A model generated the notes under the pieces. The model did no database searches. It had not been told where the DNA came from and was given only the letters and a program-made list of their open reading frames with translations. This document shows, piece by piece, positions 1 to 12,765 of a DNA stretch of 64,000 nt (positions within the stretch are counted from its first letter, which is position 1; every line of letters starts with the position of its first letter). Origin of the DNA: Apostichopus japonicus (taxonomy: Eukaryota; Echinodermata; Holothuroidea; Aspidochirotida; Stichopodidae); NCBI RefSeq assembly GCF_037975245.1, contig NC_092569.1, forward strand, positions 13,253,001-13,317,000. The letters run 5' to 3'. The translations under genes were made by a program, and so were the position numbers.

Positions 1-198
1 CAGTAGATATGAGTCTGTCACACGTTGGATGGCCAGCTGCATGGCTAGCACCACACATTTTGGGATTTGTTTTTACAAGTTAATTTATACAGTAGAAATA
101 AGTTCTAAATCGCAGTAATATTCAAATGCAGCTTTAAGGTAATGAATTCATGTTCTTTGTAGCATCTGTCAGTATCCCTCCAGGGCTCTTTTCTAATG

Positions 199-506
199 CA
201 TCGCATAGGCCCACAAATATATATGCAAACATACAGTATAAATGTACTTAGAACTAAGAATTTTGTCTTCATATGTCAGAGTTCCTTAAAGTTCTTATTG
301 GCAGGGACAGGCTATTAAAATCTGTTTCATCAATATACTGTATAAAACATCGCATAGGCCCATAAATACAGTATATGCAAACATACAGTAATGTACTTTA
401 CATTAATATAGAACTGGGAATTTTGTCTTCTAATGTCAGAGTTCTTAAAGTTCTTGGGCAGGGACAGGCTATTAAAATCTGTTTCAGCAATATACTGTAT
501 AAATCC
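199..506. repeat. Direct tandem duplication, ~150-bp unit, two copies
   Basis: CATCGCATAGGCCCA at 199 recurs at 348. Both copies continue through atgcaaacatacagta, a gaattttgtcttc segment, a cagggacaggctattaaaat segment and caatatactgtataaa. The copies differ by small indels. Confidence 0.85.
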
Positions 507-2950
507 TTTTTGTATCTAGTTGTCTCACTTTCAATCATTCACTCAGCATTTATTTTGAAATTTATATATATATGTATATATTTAAATATATTTATATGTT
601 GTAGACCATTCAAAGTCACTACATGTTATTGTAATTGTACAACTGTACTGGTGTTATCTCTGGAACATGTATTTACCATGTAGATGTTCAGCTTTCAATT
701 GCCCTGCAGTAAATGTACATGCACTGTACGGAAGTTAAATGAACACAGCCTTTGACACAGCAGCAATGGTGTTTGTGAGGATGTGAGTAAAAGGACATGG
801 GAAAGAAAAACAGAAAATACGAAACTGCAGCCGGTAATTCAAATATTATCCTACGATACCATTAACACAATATACTTTTGAAGAGAACGACATGCAGATT
901 TCAAATGAACAAATTCGACCCTTTTTTAAATTGAAATACTTTGCATACATGTTGATGAGTACTACATCCGAGATGGACAAACATTACAGTATATGTTGCA
1001 ATTGTTTCATTTCCTGTAATAACGATGAGTTTTTGCAACTTTTATGCTGAATCTGAAAGTACAGTTTATATTCCAGTAATTGTTCCTTAACATGACCTAT
1101 TGTGATGCCATTGGTTTCAATATGAATACTGCAGTGTCCTATTCATTCATCTTGAATATGAAGAGGAAAAAAATACACAGTATGAAGTTTCACTTCCTTC
1201 AGTATCAAAGGTTGACAAAAATACAAAATGGCAGCCCTCAGATAGAACGTTTAACTAAAGTCTAGGAAATATACCTCCCAGATGACGCAAGATTTGTTTT
1301 CATCTTTGGGACAGAAGTTCATCAAGAAAATCCCTAGCTAGCTGCTAAAGCACTTACCATAACTACAATATCTAAAGATGATAATTTAGTTTGCTTCTTG
1401 TAAAGTCTATAGAAAATTCTAGAATCATAGATACTTTAGCTTCTGTGATCTGATCCATGGAAGCACAAGAAGTATACATGATTGCATGTTTTCTCTGTGG
1501 CATCATACAGGCCTGAACCATTTCTGCTTCAAATGTTTGTTTTTTTAGTATAGTATGCCAGTTTGACACCATACTGTGCATATACATACAGTATACTGCG
1601 ATGTTCAATCTAGGCAAATTTTGCCAGATCCGTATGAGCCACTCTCTGCAGTATTAATGACTTTAATAGTAAACATAGACTGTTTATTTCTCCCAGGGTT
1701 GTCATGATTTACATAAAGCCAACTCATATCTGTTGTCTGCCTACCTGCAACTGTTTCAAAGATTTACAATGAATCTGTCAAGAAAATATATGTATCTTGA
1801 GGATACAGAAGAAAAGCCACACCTGTGTACAATTATATAGTGGATTAAACATATGTAATGTACAAAAATGTCCAATTTAGCTATAAGTCAATGTTTGAAA
1901 TTGACAAAATTACAGCTCTGCTACTGAGAGCTTTTAGTCTACGTGAAATATTGATGATTGAAGCAAACTGTACAAGTCAGTACGGATATGTACTGTGCAA
2001 TAGGATGTTCAGATTTGATAAATTGTACAAATAACTTCAGGTTACAAATTTAAGATATAGGCCCATAGGACATATTAGCATGTTCCACAGTATATGATTC
2101 AGAGTGGTTGATGTACAGTTAGTAAGATACAATTCGTATCATGTACTGTTCTTTACAAACTGGACATGACTATGGACAACTACAATAGGTAATTATCAGC
2201 AAAACAGTTTTAACGTGACTTGTTAACTTTCAAATCTACGGATGAATTATCATTTCAAATTACTAAATTATAAATCGTGATGTCATATAGTGGTCACTGC
2301 TCAAAAGAACTTGTAAAAGCAAAGGTAGAATGGGGTCAATCTTACTAATAAGCCCACATTTCAAGAGGTGCATGCACACACAAACCAGGACCATTGCACT
2401 GCCACTCGTACTGGTACAAAGTTAGAAACAGTATTTTAATTTGCATGTCATTATATAAACATGGATGGGATGATTGGCCATCATGCTCACACTAATAACC
2501 TTTGAGGTCATTTGACAGTACTTACCAGAGCAGGGCTTGATTATTGATAATTCTTAATAGGGGTATGGTTACCATGGTATTCATAGGCCATCATTGGTAT
2601 ACAAAAGGTGACCAATCATGTGAGTAAATTGGCAAATGATCAATATTCAATGACACCCATCATGGCTAAGATCCTTCGCACATGACTTAAAGCAGCATTT
2701 TACATTTGTCCATCAACTTTTTAAATATAAATCACAAAACAGCAAACTAAGATATTAGCCAAATTTTTCCCTGCCAACAACGTTAATTGGAGAGTAATTA
2801 AGGATATTTGCGGATAATGAGAAAAGTGTCCAAGACAAATTCCACATTTAAAATTAATCGCATACAGTTCCCCCAAACCCACTAGTTTGAATTCAACCAA
2901 TCAGAGATGCAGGTTTAGTTATGAGCCATTGCAGACTTTGCGTCGGTACA

Positions 2951-2979
2951 ACCAGGGAGTTGTTATGGAACTCCCTGGT
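2951..2979. repeat. Perfect hairpin, 11-bp stem and 7-nt loop
   Basis: ACCAGGGAGTT (2951-2961) pairs with AACTCCCTGGT (2969-2979) around the loop GTTATGG. The same core occurs in opposite orientation at 49421-49443. Confidence 0.8.
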
Positions 2980-5900
2980 ACAACTGCCATATACTGTAGA
3001 CTGTACACAAATCAAGCATGGTGTTGCATTACGTATTCGTCAATGACGTTCGTAGTGTTTAAATATTCATATTATGGGCGAGGTTTATTAGGATCCCAAC
3101 GGAAAATATCTTGGAGAAAAAAAAAGTTGAAAGTTGCACATTTTTCGACTTTTACGCCACCATTTGAAGTAAGACTTCAATAGATAAGCTAGTTATGTAT
3201 ATATGTCGTCATGGCATAGTGGAGTCAGTGAGGTTGAGTAAAATCATAGAAAAGGACGCAAAATGCTGCTTTAACAATATCAGCTCAAAGAACAATGTAT
3301 CATATTACAATACAAATTCCAGTCTAACTACAGTAAATTTATTGGATCTCTATTTTTGGGGGCCAAAACTAGAATTTATGTTCTCATCATGATAGCTCTG
3401 CATATTATAAGTCTGCATCACTCTAGACTAGTGCTGCAACTATTTTTTGCTTAGTTTGTAAACATCGAACCAAATCAGTATTTGAAAAACTTTGTTTTGG
3501 TATTGGCAGCGTTTTGTGCCATCAGTTAGATAAGTTTTTTATTGGCGCAGAGAATTTTTTTCTAGGAGAAAAAATGTGAAACATGCTTTAGTCTTGACAA
3601 ATATGAAGTCCAGAATTGGGATCTTATCACCGTATTAATACTTCATCTCGCTTGAAAACTAATTAAAAACTAGCCTAGCGTCACAATGTTACACGTTTCA
3701 ATACAATTTACCCGTTTAGATTTGCAGGGATTTCGAGGGTCATGGGACATAATTAATATATATAGCCATAATATAGCCTTCATGCCTAATGACCTCTCAT
3801 TCTCAACTGAATTATGATATAGCTACTAGGCCTATTTCTAAGCTTCTGTACACAACGTTGGTTTGTCAGCATTAAAGTTTACTGAACACGAAACCAAAGA
3901 TGTTGTTGTACAGCAGCCAAGGCACTATAGTCCCATGACTCCTACACTCCTCAAGTTTTCTTACCATACATCCACCACATTGGGCCTAACCAAAGTGATG
4001 AAGTCAAGTGTGGCTGGACAAATAGCATAAAAAGCCTTGACAAAGGCCTACCTAGCCAAGGCCTAACGTTATTCCAGAGGCTATTTCAGTTTACTAATTG
4101 ACTGATCCTCTTGAAACTGCAATGCAGTAGTTCTAATCTACTGTAAGGCAGTACCAAAACTATTTAAATTTTCTTGTAGTAGCATGGTGGGCCCATAATT
4201 GACGCACTTAAGGATTTGATCAACGATATCTATCAAGGAAAAATCCAAATCACTCGACTGTATGTGTTTTTCATATGTGTAGTTCCTCAGAAATGTTATG
4301 ATCTCAAAATATTTAAGGTTCTGTGCTTATGCACCGTACAATTGAGCAGAATTTAACCACAAAATGTCTGCCGTGTCAAGTTCTTTCATACCCCTAAATT
4401 GACACATTCATTGTAAAGCTAACTGTAGTGTAGGCCTTAGTATACATCCATTGACTTTAGATGCTGTTTGCTATGCTCTGCGCCTCTAAGCTCAGACTGG
4501 TCAGGTTCCAGAGAGCAGTGTTACCATATTGAGGTAAATGTTGGTTATTTTTAGGGAGTAAGATTTCCAAATGACCAAAAAATGTGCAAAACTGGTCGGA
4601 GGGTGTTAATAGCTTAAAAAATACCACAATTTGGTCTGCAAATATCTGAAATTGATTCAAAATCATAAAATATGTCATTCTGCTTGACTGCAAAAAGTTT
4701 AGGTGGCCTGCTGTATCGTTGCTAGTAATAATTGAAGATGTGTCAATTACGGGGGTGCGTCAATTACGAAGCCTTTACTATACTAATAGTAACCATTTCA
4801 AGTTAATGCTAAAAAACTAATGTCAGTGATTCTTACAACTACATGTAGGCCTAGGGATTCAGGCACTAACGAATGACTGGGCAGTAAAAGTATAAGCATA
4901 GGCATATCCAAATTTATTTTCAGTTAGGAATAAGAATTAAGATACTATAATCACCTGGTCTAGGCTATGCCTTTAGTTGGTATGGGGAATACTTCTACTA
5001 TGGAACAACAATATCACAATACGGCCTACAGGGTTAACAATTGTCTGGTATCGAGCGATACGACTACTGTAGCACTAGGAGGTTACACGACAGTACAATT
5101 GAAACAGTTTCTCGATTGTAGCCGCGATAAAAGCAAAACATCGAGTTTCGTGTAACTAGTACCTGCTCTATATATGCATGAAACGACAACGCCTAGGTCG
5201 TAAAATGTTCCATCTTATTGATACTAAATCAGTTAGAGATTGATCTTAGTTATATAATACATACACAAACATGGTTGCCATTTTAAATTTTGCTAAGCCG
5301 CACGGAGAAATTACCTGATAAATTAATCCCTTCCAAAAATTGTTGTTCCACCGTTAAACAGTTAACCGCTTTATGCAAAACGAGGATTCCCAATAACCCA
5401 ATCGAGTCCTAGTCGTAAACAATGTTGAGATGTGGTATGCATGCAAACGGAATGAAATTACAGTACTATAGTGTCCGCGGGTTGGCTAGCACCTAAGGAA
5501 CGCCAAACGGCCACATATGTCGGTCGGTGTTTTTACCTGGCATTTTACACATCCGTCATTGATCTGTTTCTATACTTTCTACGCATATATTTTACTCGAG
5601 TCAGTAAAATGAACGTTCCGAGGCATCAATTTAAGTATATCAGGGGGACTCAGTGAAGTTATGGGCTACACTGCACGATATGGACATTAATTATGATGCA
5701 ACTTGGATAATTGCCTTTCTTTTGTATAAATATACTTGGAATATAAGTTAGCGGTTTGCTATATACGACGTATATATTTTTTCTTATAAGTTGGTGGTCT
5801 ATGCATGGTAGATTAGATGGACAGCAATCCTCCTTCACCCACCGCCCCACCGCCACAGACACAAATACACATTTGAAAGTGAGTGAGGGCCGGAGCTTCC

Positions 5901-8900
5901 CAGGATCCGCTTGTTATGGCACTGGGTATACATCAGTGTTAACATCTTTACGTATATGTAACATCATCTTCAAATTCTAGAATAATTCCGCAGAATGTGG
6001 TATTGAAATGTCACTCCCATAGTGGTAAGCCTACATATAAGAAACTTTTTAGCCGTTCTGTGTCGTCATAAATTGATGTCATTTTACATAGGCGTAGGAA
6101 TATAGGGGGAGGGAGATGGGGAAGCGGCCCAGAATTTTCAAAATGGGGGAGGGCAACGAGTAGGTTTCTGCTACTCAGTACACGATTTGAATTAGCAACA
6201 TAGATGTCAGATAATGATGTGAGATTTGTTTTTTTGTTTCATGTAATTCATAGTACATCAACAAGTTTTACCGTATTCTTGAAATTTCATTAATCAAAAA
6301 TTCATGAGAAGCTACTTCAATAGTTAACTTGTAAACATTTTGTCATCAATTTCACTTGTAAAAGAAAAAAATCGAGATCAAAATATCTTCAACTTGCGCC
6401 AAATGGCTACACAACGTTGAAATTTGAGGGGAAAAATAGACAAAGTAGCAGGAAATGTTAACATTTTCATAAAAGAACGGAATAGTTTGATAATATAATT
6501 GAAAATAAGAGAATAAAGTTGAGATCGTGAGATCAAGTATGGGTCAGCCAAAAAATTTCAATGTCCCATCTAGTCCATGGTAGAGTCTACAAAACTAGCA
6601 ATTTTTCAAAGAAAACCCCAATCTCGATCAACTGGTTTTTGTCTTACCACCACCCATGACCTCTCCCACATCCCTCACTTTTTGATGATCCAATGTTCAA
6701 TTGTATTGGTATTTTATAAACTTCACATTCCCCTTTAGACAAACTAGTAACCCTATCCAATTCTAGTTCAAATCAATAGACTGCAAAATAAAGATAAACC
6801 AAACATTATTAGTCAGTGTGCAACTATGACATCACACCTGTTTGCTTCAAGTTCACCATTAGTAAAATATCAGATAACTTCAACTGTCAATATCTCAAAA
6901 ATGGTACATAGGAATTGAATGCAAATTTCACTGGAATGCTTAGATTATGTTCCTCTTTAACACACCAAAAATAACAATTTTTGACCTGGACTATTCTTTT
7001 AAGTGCAAATATCAGACAAGTCATATCTCTGTTTCCTCGTTCACTACAAAGTCATTTTCAAGTCCCCAGGACTATATATATGCTTACAAGCAAGGCGGCA
7101 TAGCATATACTCAATCCAACATTCACAGTCTTATCAATTTCCGCGCTCCAACAACTATAATGAGAGCCGAACAAGAGAGCAGTACGGCCTATACATATTG
7201 TCCTTTGTCTGAGCATAGTTATTATACTAATAACTATGGTCTGAGTCACTTTTTCAAAGACTTTATGACCCAGCCATGACCTTAACACATGTTACGCTTT
7301 CATTTCATAAAGTTGAGAGTACGTGCAAAATCTTAATTGTTATTTAACAGGTAACTAACATAGCACTGGAGAATTGCCAGTACTCGGCCTACGGATTTAA
7401 ACTGTAATGTACGTAGTGAACTCAATTACAACACCGATAGTTAAATAACACACGTACGGTCCTAGCAACCATTCTTTGAAATATTCTGCGACTCAGTCGA
7501 AGGAAATGTACTAACCTAATCTATTCATCGGTCTGATTTGACTTATGGGTATCACAGGCGTATAGATCCAGGGGTGGATGTTACCTCGCTCCCTTTTAAA
7601 TAAAAGTAGTTCGTAGCCAACCTTTGCGTGTAGACCTAAAAGGTAGTCAATATAGGCCCCAAATTATAGCACGCTATATAATTGCTAGAAGTTTTCAAAA
7701 AAATACTCTTCTGGAGGTCTTTGCTCTCCAAATTGTTCTCATACATGTTTAAGGAACACACTAGATGACTGAATGTCCCAGTGATATAAATTTCCTCGAA
7801 GGTTGTTATAAAACTGTTTAAAGGTATTCTCTCAGCTAATCTTGTCTCCCGTATTGCCCCCGTATTGCCCCCGTATTCCCCGATTTAAAAATAAAAGCAA
7901 TGCTGCCCTCTACTTTTGCGACAACAGAATCATTCCTTTATTGTGGCATTCTCATCCTTAGCTATAAACAGGATATGGATCTGGGCACTGTTACCGCAAA
8001 GTTCTCAGGTGTCCGAAATTCCAATCCGTATCTCAGTTCTGCGTACCCCATAGGCCTACTGTGTAATCGTAGTGTGCGTTATGTGCGAGCAACTAGTTCA
8101 CGACGTTGCTGCTTCATGATATAGTTGTACACAATTTTTCCATTGGCTATGAAACAATGCATTTGTCAATGAATTTTGACCAAAGGTGACCATATTTGGA
8201 GATCTAGAATATATTGGGCCAATACAGCATACTTTTAATTATAGACCTAATATATAACCTAAATATACCTCAGACACTGCAGACTGCGTCACTTCACGGG
8301 TCACAGTACCCCTACATGTTGCTCGGCTTCGATGATTTTTAAAATCCTGGATCCACCCCTGGTAATGCCTCGCCCTATATACAATTGTATGTATATACAG
8401 GTTAAATTTCACCGGGGTCACACTCAGCTTGTAAAATCGCTTTAGACCAAATTTTGTCTGTATCTATTCAGACTTGCTCCGAACGTACGGTAATATTCTG
8501 TCTACATTCTTCTCCAATGTATGTTCCTTCTCTAGCTCCAGTGTTGCCAGCCGTCGGTCGGTAATTTGGAATAATCTTTGCAGGGGGCGGGAGCGCGGAT
8601 TCCCTCCGAGAACAACGATAAGTTATTTGTGTAAGAAGGCTCGAAATACGCGTAAAATAGTATCGGCCTGCGGGGTACAGGTACTGACTTGGTTCAGGGA
8701 ATGTTTTACAATATCATACACAATATCATACAAATTATCATTTTACACCAATTGTGGAGACAAGATATTCCTCGAACTTGACAGCAAAAAAAATGCTTTG
8801 ATACCATTAATGAATTTTATTATTTTGTATAATAACACGGTTACTTTATAGCCAATTTGTAAATGGCAAAATGTCGCCATGTAGCCTAATTTGAATGATC

Positions 8901-9864
8901 CTGGTATAGACCAGTGTCTTGGAAAGAAAGTCTCAGCGTCTAAGCTCTCTTCAGTTCTCTGGAATGTATTCCTCTGGTGGCGACCCCGTCCCTGGGGTAA
9001 CTTTAGCTGTAACGTTGACAGATGTTTCATGTGCTCTTGATTTTAATGCTCAGAAATACATTTCTGTGAGGACTTCAATTTCACTGGAATGTGTTACAAA
9101 GCCACGTCAGTTTTATCAGTTTGTTAGCCTAACATTATCCAAATCTGAAATTGAGGGCGTAAGAGAAACAGACATACCGATCATGCTTTCTTTTTCATCG
9201 TGTTTGTTTGATTACTCTTTTATCTTCAATTTTGGGACCGACTTAGCATCGATTTGAGACCGACGTTTTATTTTCACTGTCCACCCCTCCCGTATGTGCG
9301 CCCCTTGATGTAATCAACTAAAATAATTGCATGATTTTACACTGTATTTTTCGCGCTGTGCAATTGTGTACATATTTGTTTCCGTACATGTTTGTTTAAT
9401 TGAGAGATCTGGCACATTCATTTCTAAAATCCAACAAGGCAATTCATGTTACAATTGTCAATGAATTTATGAAGTTATAAGCCCATATGCATGCTTCATC
9501 GTCAACTTAAACTCCAGTTAGAATCATGGCTCTCTCTGTCCCAAGAGAGAGCTTTTACTTCTATTTTAATCCTGTTATGAGGATCCTGCTAAGAACGAAA
9601 CTTCTGGCCCTCTTCAGCTTAGTGGTTTGCCTAGAACTTTTTTTAAATATTTTTTTTGCATAACTACTTTTTATTAGATTTAGTCCTCTTGTCAGCAGAA
9701 CATAGGCCAGGGCCTCTGAACTTAACAGCGAATGGGAAGGCGTCAGAGGAATGTCTGAGGGTGATAATATACACTATACATGTGTAATGACGGAGTAATC
9801 GTCGAGAAGGAAAGAGAATATGCGGCCATCCATCATATGTCTGTTGAAAACGGTTACTATATCA

Positions 9865-10225
9865 CAGTGGCGTAGGAAGGTACTTTTGAGTGGGGGGGGG
9901 GGGGCTGAAGACTGATGGCCGGCCTGGGAGAGGGGTCTAAGGGGAGGGGATGTCCCCCTCCCCTTTGGATTTTTTTTGCATTTCCAGGTGGCCTTAGATG
10001 CGATTTGGTGCAATATAGCACACTTCAACTCCCACTCCATTTTGTAAAGAATTTTGCATTTTCACATGGCCTTAAATGCAATTTGGTGCTCCAAATGAGA
10101 CTTTTTTCTCATTTGGAAATGAAAAAGGGGTTTTCTGACTTGCGGAGCGGGGGGGGGGCGGAATGATACTTCCGCCCCCCATATTTTTCACTGGGGGCTG
10201 GCGCCCCCCGGTTCCTACGCCCTTG
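9865..10225. mobile_element. hAT-like non-autonomous element (361 bp)
   Basis: Starts CAGTGGCGTAGGAA; the other end read inward is CAAGGGCGTAGGAA, so the terminal inverted repeats agree at 12 of 14 positions. It is flanked by the exact 8-bp duplication ctatatca (9857-9864 and 10226-10233). An 8-bp duplication with CAG-starting ends is typical of the hAT superfamily. No transposase frame is present; the interior has G-runs and two related gcatttycaygtggcctta segments. Confidence 0.88.
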
Positions 10226-10533
10226 CTATATCATGCTTCGAAAACAGTCACATATATTGATGCATACTACTTGTATAGGGCCCAACATTTTAGTATCGTA
10301 AATGCAGTGATATTTTGGAAGGTACAAATACCTTCATACAAAAAAAAAACGTGACACCTTAGTTTGCTTGGAGCACAATATATTTTCGTTGCAAGCAAAA
10401 AGGGTCAATCCCGATTAATCGGGACGTAGGCCTACTGTAGTTGGTAACCCTAACCAACAAGAAGTAGGATATTCTGTTGACAGCAGATATCAGTAATTTG
10501 ACACTAATAAGGAAGAATAAATGTCTCCCTCAC

Positions 10534-11557
10534 TTGTAAGTATCATCTCCTGATACGGTGTTCCCAACATTACGTGCGATTCGAAGGTGACTAATTTTAG
10601 CGAGACTGAACAGTTCTTTACGGAAACTAGATTGCACAAGGTCGTCTGCGATGCCTTCAAACTAGACACATGTTCATCAAAACCTTTACTTTCCTTTTGC
10701 AAACCTTCCCTTGATATTTCTTTAGAAATGTGACACTTTTGGAATGTCTGTTTAAGGTCACTATGTGCTCTCACTTCCTTGTGTAAGTAACTTAATCCTC
10801 CGCTGTGGATGAAAGATATTCACAGCTCAATCACTACGATGTCTTTCTCCTGTTGCCAGGAACACTAACAAAACTCTAAAACTTAGTCATACCTCTGTGA
10901 AGAAACATGCTATCATGATATGGTTCTAACCTAGTCATGCAGTCGGCAAATTTCTCACACAATCGATTATTTTCACCAGAATATCCCTCTAATTGCAGGG
11001 AAAGAGTAATTACAGAATAAAGTAAATTAACCAAGTTCCCTTTTCATCAAACAATCCAAACCCCCCCCCCACTCTCCCCAACCTCCAACCCAATGCTCTT
11101 CTCCAGTCCCTGAACAATCACATAACATAAAAGAATAGCACCAACACAATGATTAACACCAACAAAAAGAAATAGAAAGTGACAAAAGGCTTTTCAACTT
11201 TTTCAGTCTTTGACCAAACTCCTTCGTTTCACAAACACACTACATCAGTGTTATTATGTATTCAGGTAATCCCATGTATATGTAGGGTCCAACTTTGTGT
11301 AATGCTTGTTTTTCTTACAATGCACAGAGTCAGCTATGGTTTACTCTCATTACTAAAGACAATAATAGTTTTCCAGACAGGCTACCCACTCTATCATAAA
11401 GTACCCATCTTACATGCTCTAACGTAAAGTACCTATCTAACATGCTCTAACGTAAAGTATCTATCTTACATGCTCCTTGGGTTTCTTGGCTTTGGAGATG
11501 TCGTTGTCATTCACACTGTGACAGGAACAACCACCAAAAGGGTCACAAGTTGGACAC
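10534..11557 (-). CDS. Unidentified gene, three candidate exons (partial)
   Basis: I do not recognise this protein. Three exon-like segments read on the minus strand: 11470-11557, 10893-10986 and 10534-10797. The first has four Cys in CPTCDPFGGCSC, then basic KAKKPKEH, and the donor CAT|GTAAGA. The second begins GYSGENNRLCEKFADCMTRL and ends at AGAG|GTATGA. The third begins with GLSYLHKEVRAHSDLKQTF and runs as a charged, heptad-like segment. The frames join if acceptors at 10987-10988 and 10798-10799 are used. The third either splices at A|GTGAGG or runs to a TGA at 10490. The segments lie tail-to-head after NFYC on the same strand; whether they belong to a separate gene, a relic or alternative NFYC 3' exons cannot be told. 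Confidence 0.4.
11397..11475. repeat. 28-bp tandem repeat reaching an exon donor
   Basis: The unit acatgctctaacgtaaagta(c/t)ctatctt has about 2.8 copies. The last copy runs into the candidate exon end at 11470, so the donor GAGCAT|GTAAGA is present twice. Confidence 0.7.
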
Positions 11558-11570
11558 CTAATTTATGAAA

Positions 11571-12063
11571 TGACCCTTAGATCTATATAAAGCAGTTGGT
11601 TTCAGTCTCTTATCAAAATTATATAACCTTCATGCTTTTCCAATCAACTTTCATTCCTTTTCCATATTATAATGCAATTTTTCCATGCAAGCACCAAATA
11701 CTTTTTTCCCCATAAAAAAAAAAAAAAAATCACATCAGCAGGTAGCAACACTAATCAGTTGATTTCACCCAAGTATTCATTACACATTAAAGTAACCCAC
11801 ATAACTGTATTTTAACTTCTCACCCCCCCCCCCCCACTCTTCAACCCATCAACCCCCTTCTTCCTCTCTGGTGTTGCAAACTTGCATATACTAAAAGATA
11901 AAACTTCAGGATAAATATCACAAGTCAAAATGATCCCAAACTTGACTTGGACACCTATATTCTGCTGCAGCAACAGACTATAACACATCAGAAAGACTCT
12001 TTAAACTAGCTCATTATCCACTTCCAGTCAGACTGCGTTCGTTGTAATTGGAGGATATATAGA
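11571..12063. other. Probable NFYC 3' flank or UTR, no gene seen
   Basis: AT-rich sequence with an A-run at 11716, a C-run at 11823 and no convincing frame. It may include the end of the NFYC 3'UTR, but no clear polyadenylation signal could be assigned. Confidence 0.35.
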
Positions 12064-12330
12064 ATGATCAGATCTACACTGATCTGTGACATCACATGTA
12101 CCAATCGCTGACAATTTCTTTCCACTCTCCTTCCATTCTAAACTTTCATATAAAATGTTCAGAATTACAACCTGTGATGATCAGATCTACACTGATCTGT
12201 GACATAACATGTACCGATCGCTGACAATTTCTTTTCACTTTCCTTCCATTGCAATCTGTCACATAATAAACTGTATCAGATCTACACTGATCTGTGACAT
12301 CACATGTACCGATCACTGATATTTCCTTGA
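12064..12330. repeat. Three ~105-bp repeats rich in GATC palindromes (NFYC 3' region)
   Basis: The segment agatctacactgatctgtga, followed by cat(c/a)acatgtacc(g/a)atc, occurs near 12070, 12185 and 12279. Spacing is uneven (~115 and ~95 bp). AGATCTACACTGATCT is an imperfect palindrome. Confidence 0.75.
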
Positions 12331-12399
12331 CTCTCCTTGATCAACTTCTTCTTCTTTCAACTTGTCAGAAATGTTGATCAGATCTACCGATCATTTCAT

Positions 12400-12690
12400 T
12401 GTCCGATCTACTGATCTGCAACGCTTATTGCTGTATCTGTTGATCATTTCATTGTCCGATCATTTCATTGTCCGATCTACTGATCTGCAATGCTGACTGT
12501 TGTATCTGTCGATCATTTCATTGTCCGATCATTTCATTGTTCAATCAACTGATCTGCAATGCTGATTGTTGTATCTGTCGATCATTTCATTGTCCGATCT
12601 ACTGATCTGCAATGCATACTGTTGTATCTGTTGATCATTTCATTGTCCGATCTACTGATCGGCAATGCTTACTGTTGTATCTGTGGTTGC
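12400..12690. repeat. Array that repeats the NFYC C-terminal codons and stop
   Basis: ctactgatctgcaatgc followed by tgttgtatctgt occurs near 12408, 12478, 12547 (ca for ct), 12599 and, as part of the gene, 12652. On the minus strand the copies read T-D-T-(T/A)-(V/I)-(S/C)-(I/V)-A-D-Q. Three of the four extra copies keep TAG; the one at 12547 has TTG instead. Copies are separated by gatcatttcattgtc segments. Confidence 0.85.
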
Positions 12691-12765
12691 ACCTGATAGG
12701 AACACTTGTTGTGTTTGTCCAGCCTGAGATTGCAATGGTAACTGTTGTATCTGGAACACTTGTTG
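12652..12765 (-). CDS. NFYC: NFYC terminal coding exon with TAG stop
   Basis: Begins [20 protein letters not shown] and ends [11 protein letters not shown] followed by TAG at 12654-12652. Acceptor ttccaaacag. The last ten codons and the stop are repeated several times immediately downstream. Confidence 0.88.
   Translation of the reverse strand, partial: QQVFQIQQLPLQSQAGQTQQVFLSGATTDTTVSIADQ

Larger units (their letters stand above)
1..9864. other. AT-rich stretch with no recognisable gene
   Basis: Apart from the two small repeats listed at 199-506 and 2951-2979, this region holds only short unconvincing open frames, scattered A/T runs and a few G-runs. No protein motif, tRNA or splice-linked exon chain was found on either strand. 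Confidence 0.5.

Noticed and set aside
7569-8363. Inverted CCAGGGGTGGAT ends, possible mobile element
   Set aside because: No target duplication could be found and the inner sequence of the two ends does not match further.
8474-9257. Frames of 95-125 residues on both strands
   Set aside because: No motif, overlapping antisense frames of similar length, no splice-linked partner.
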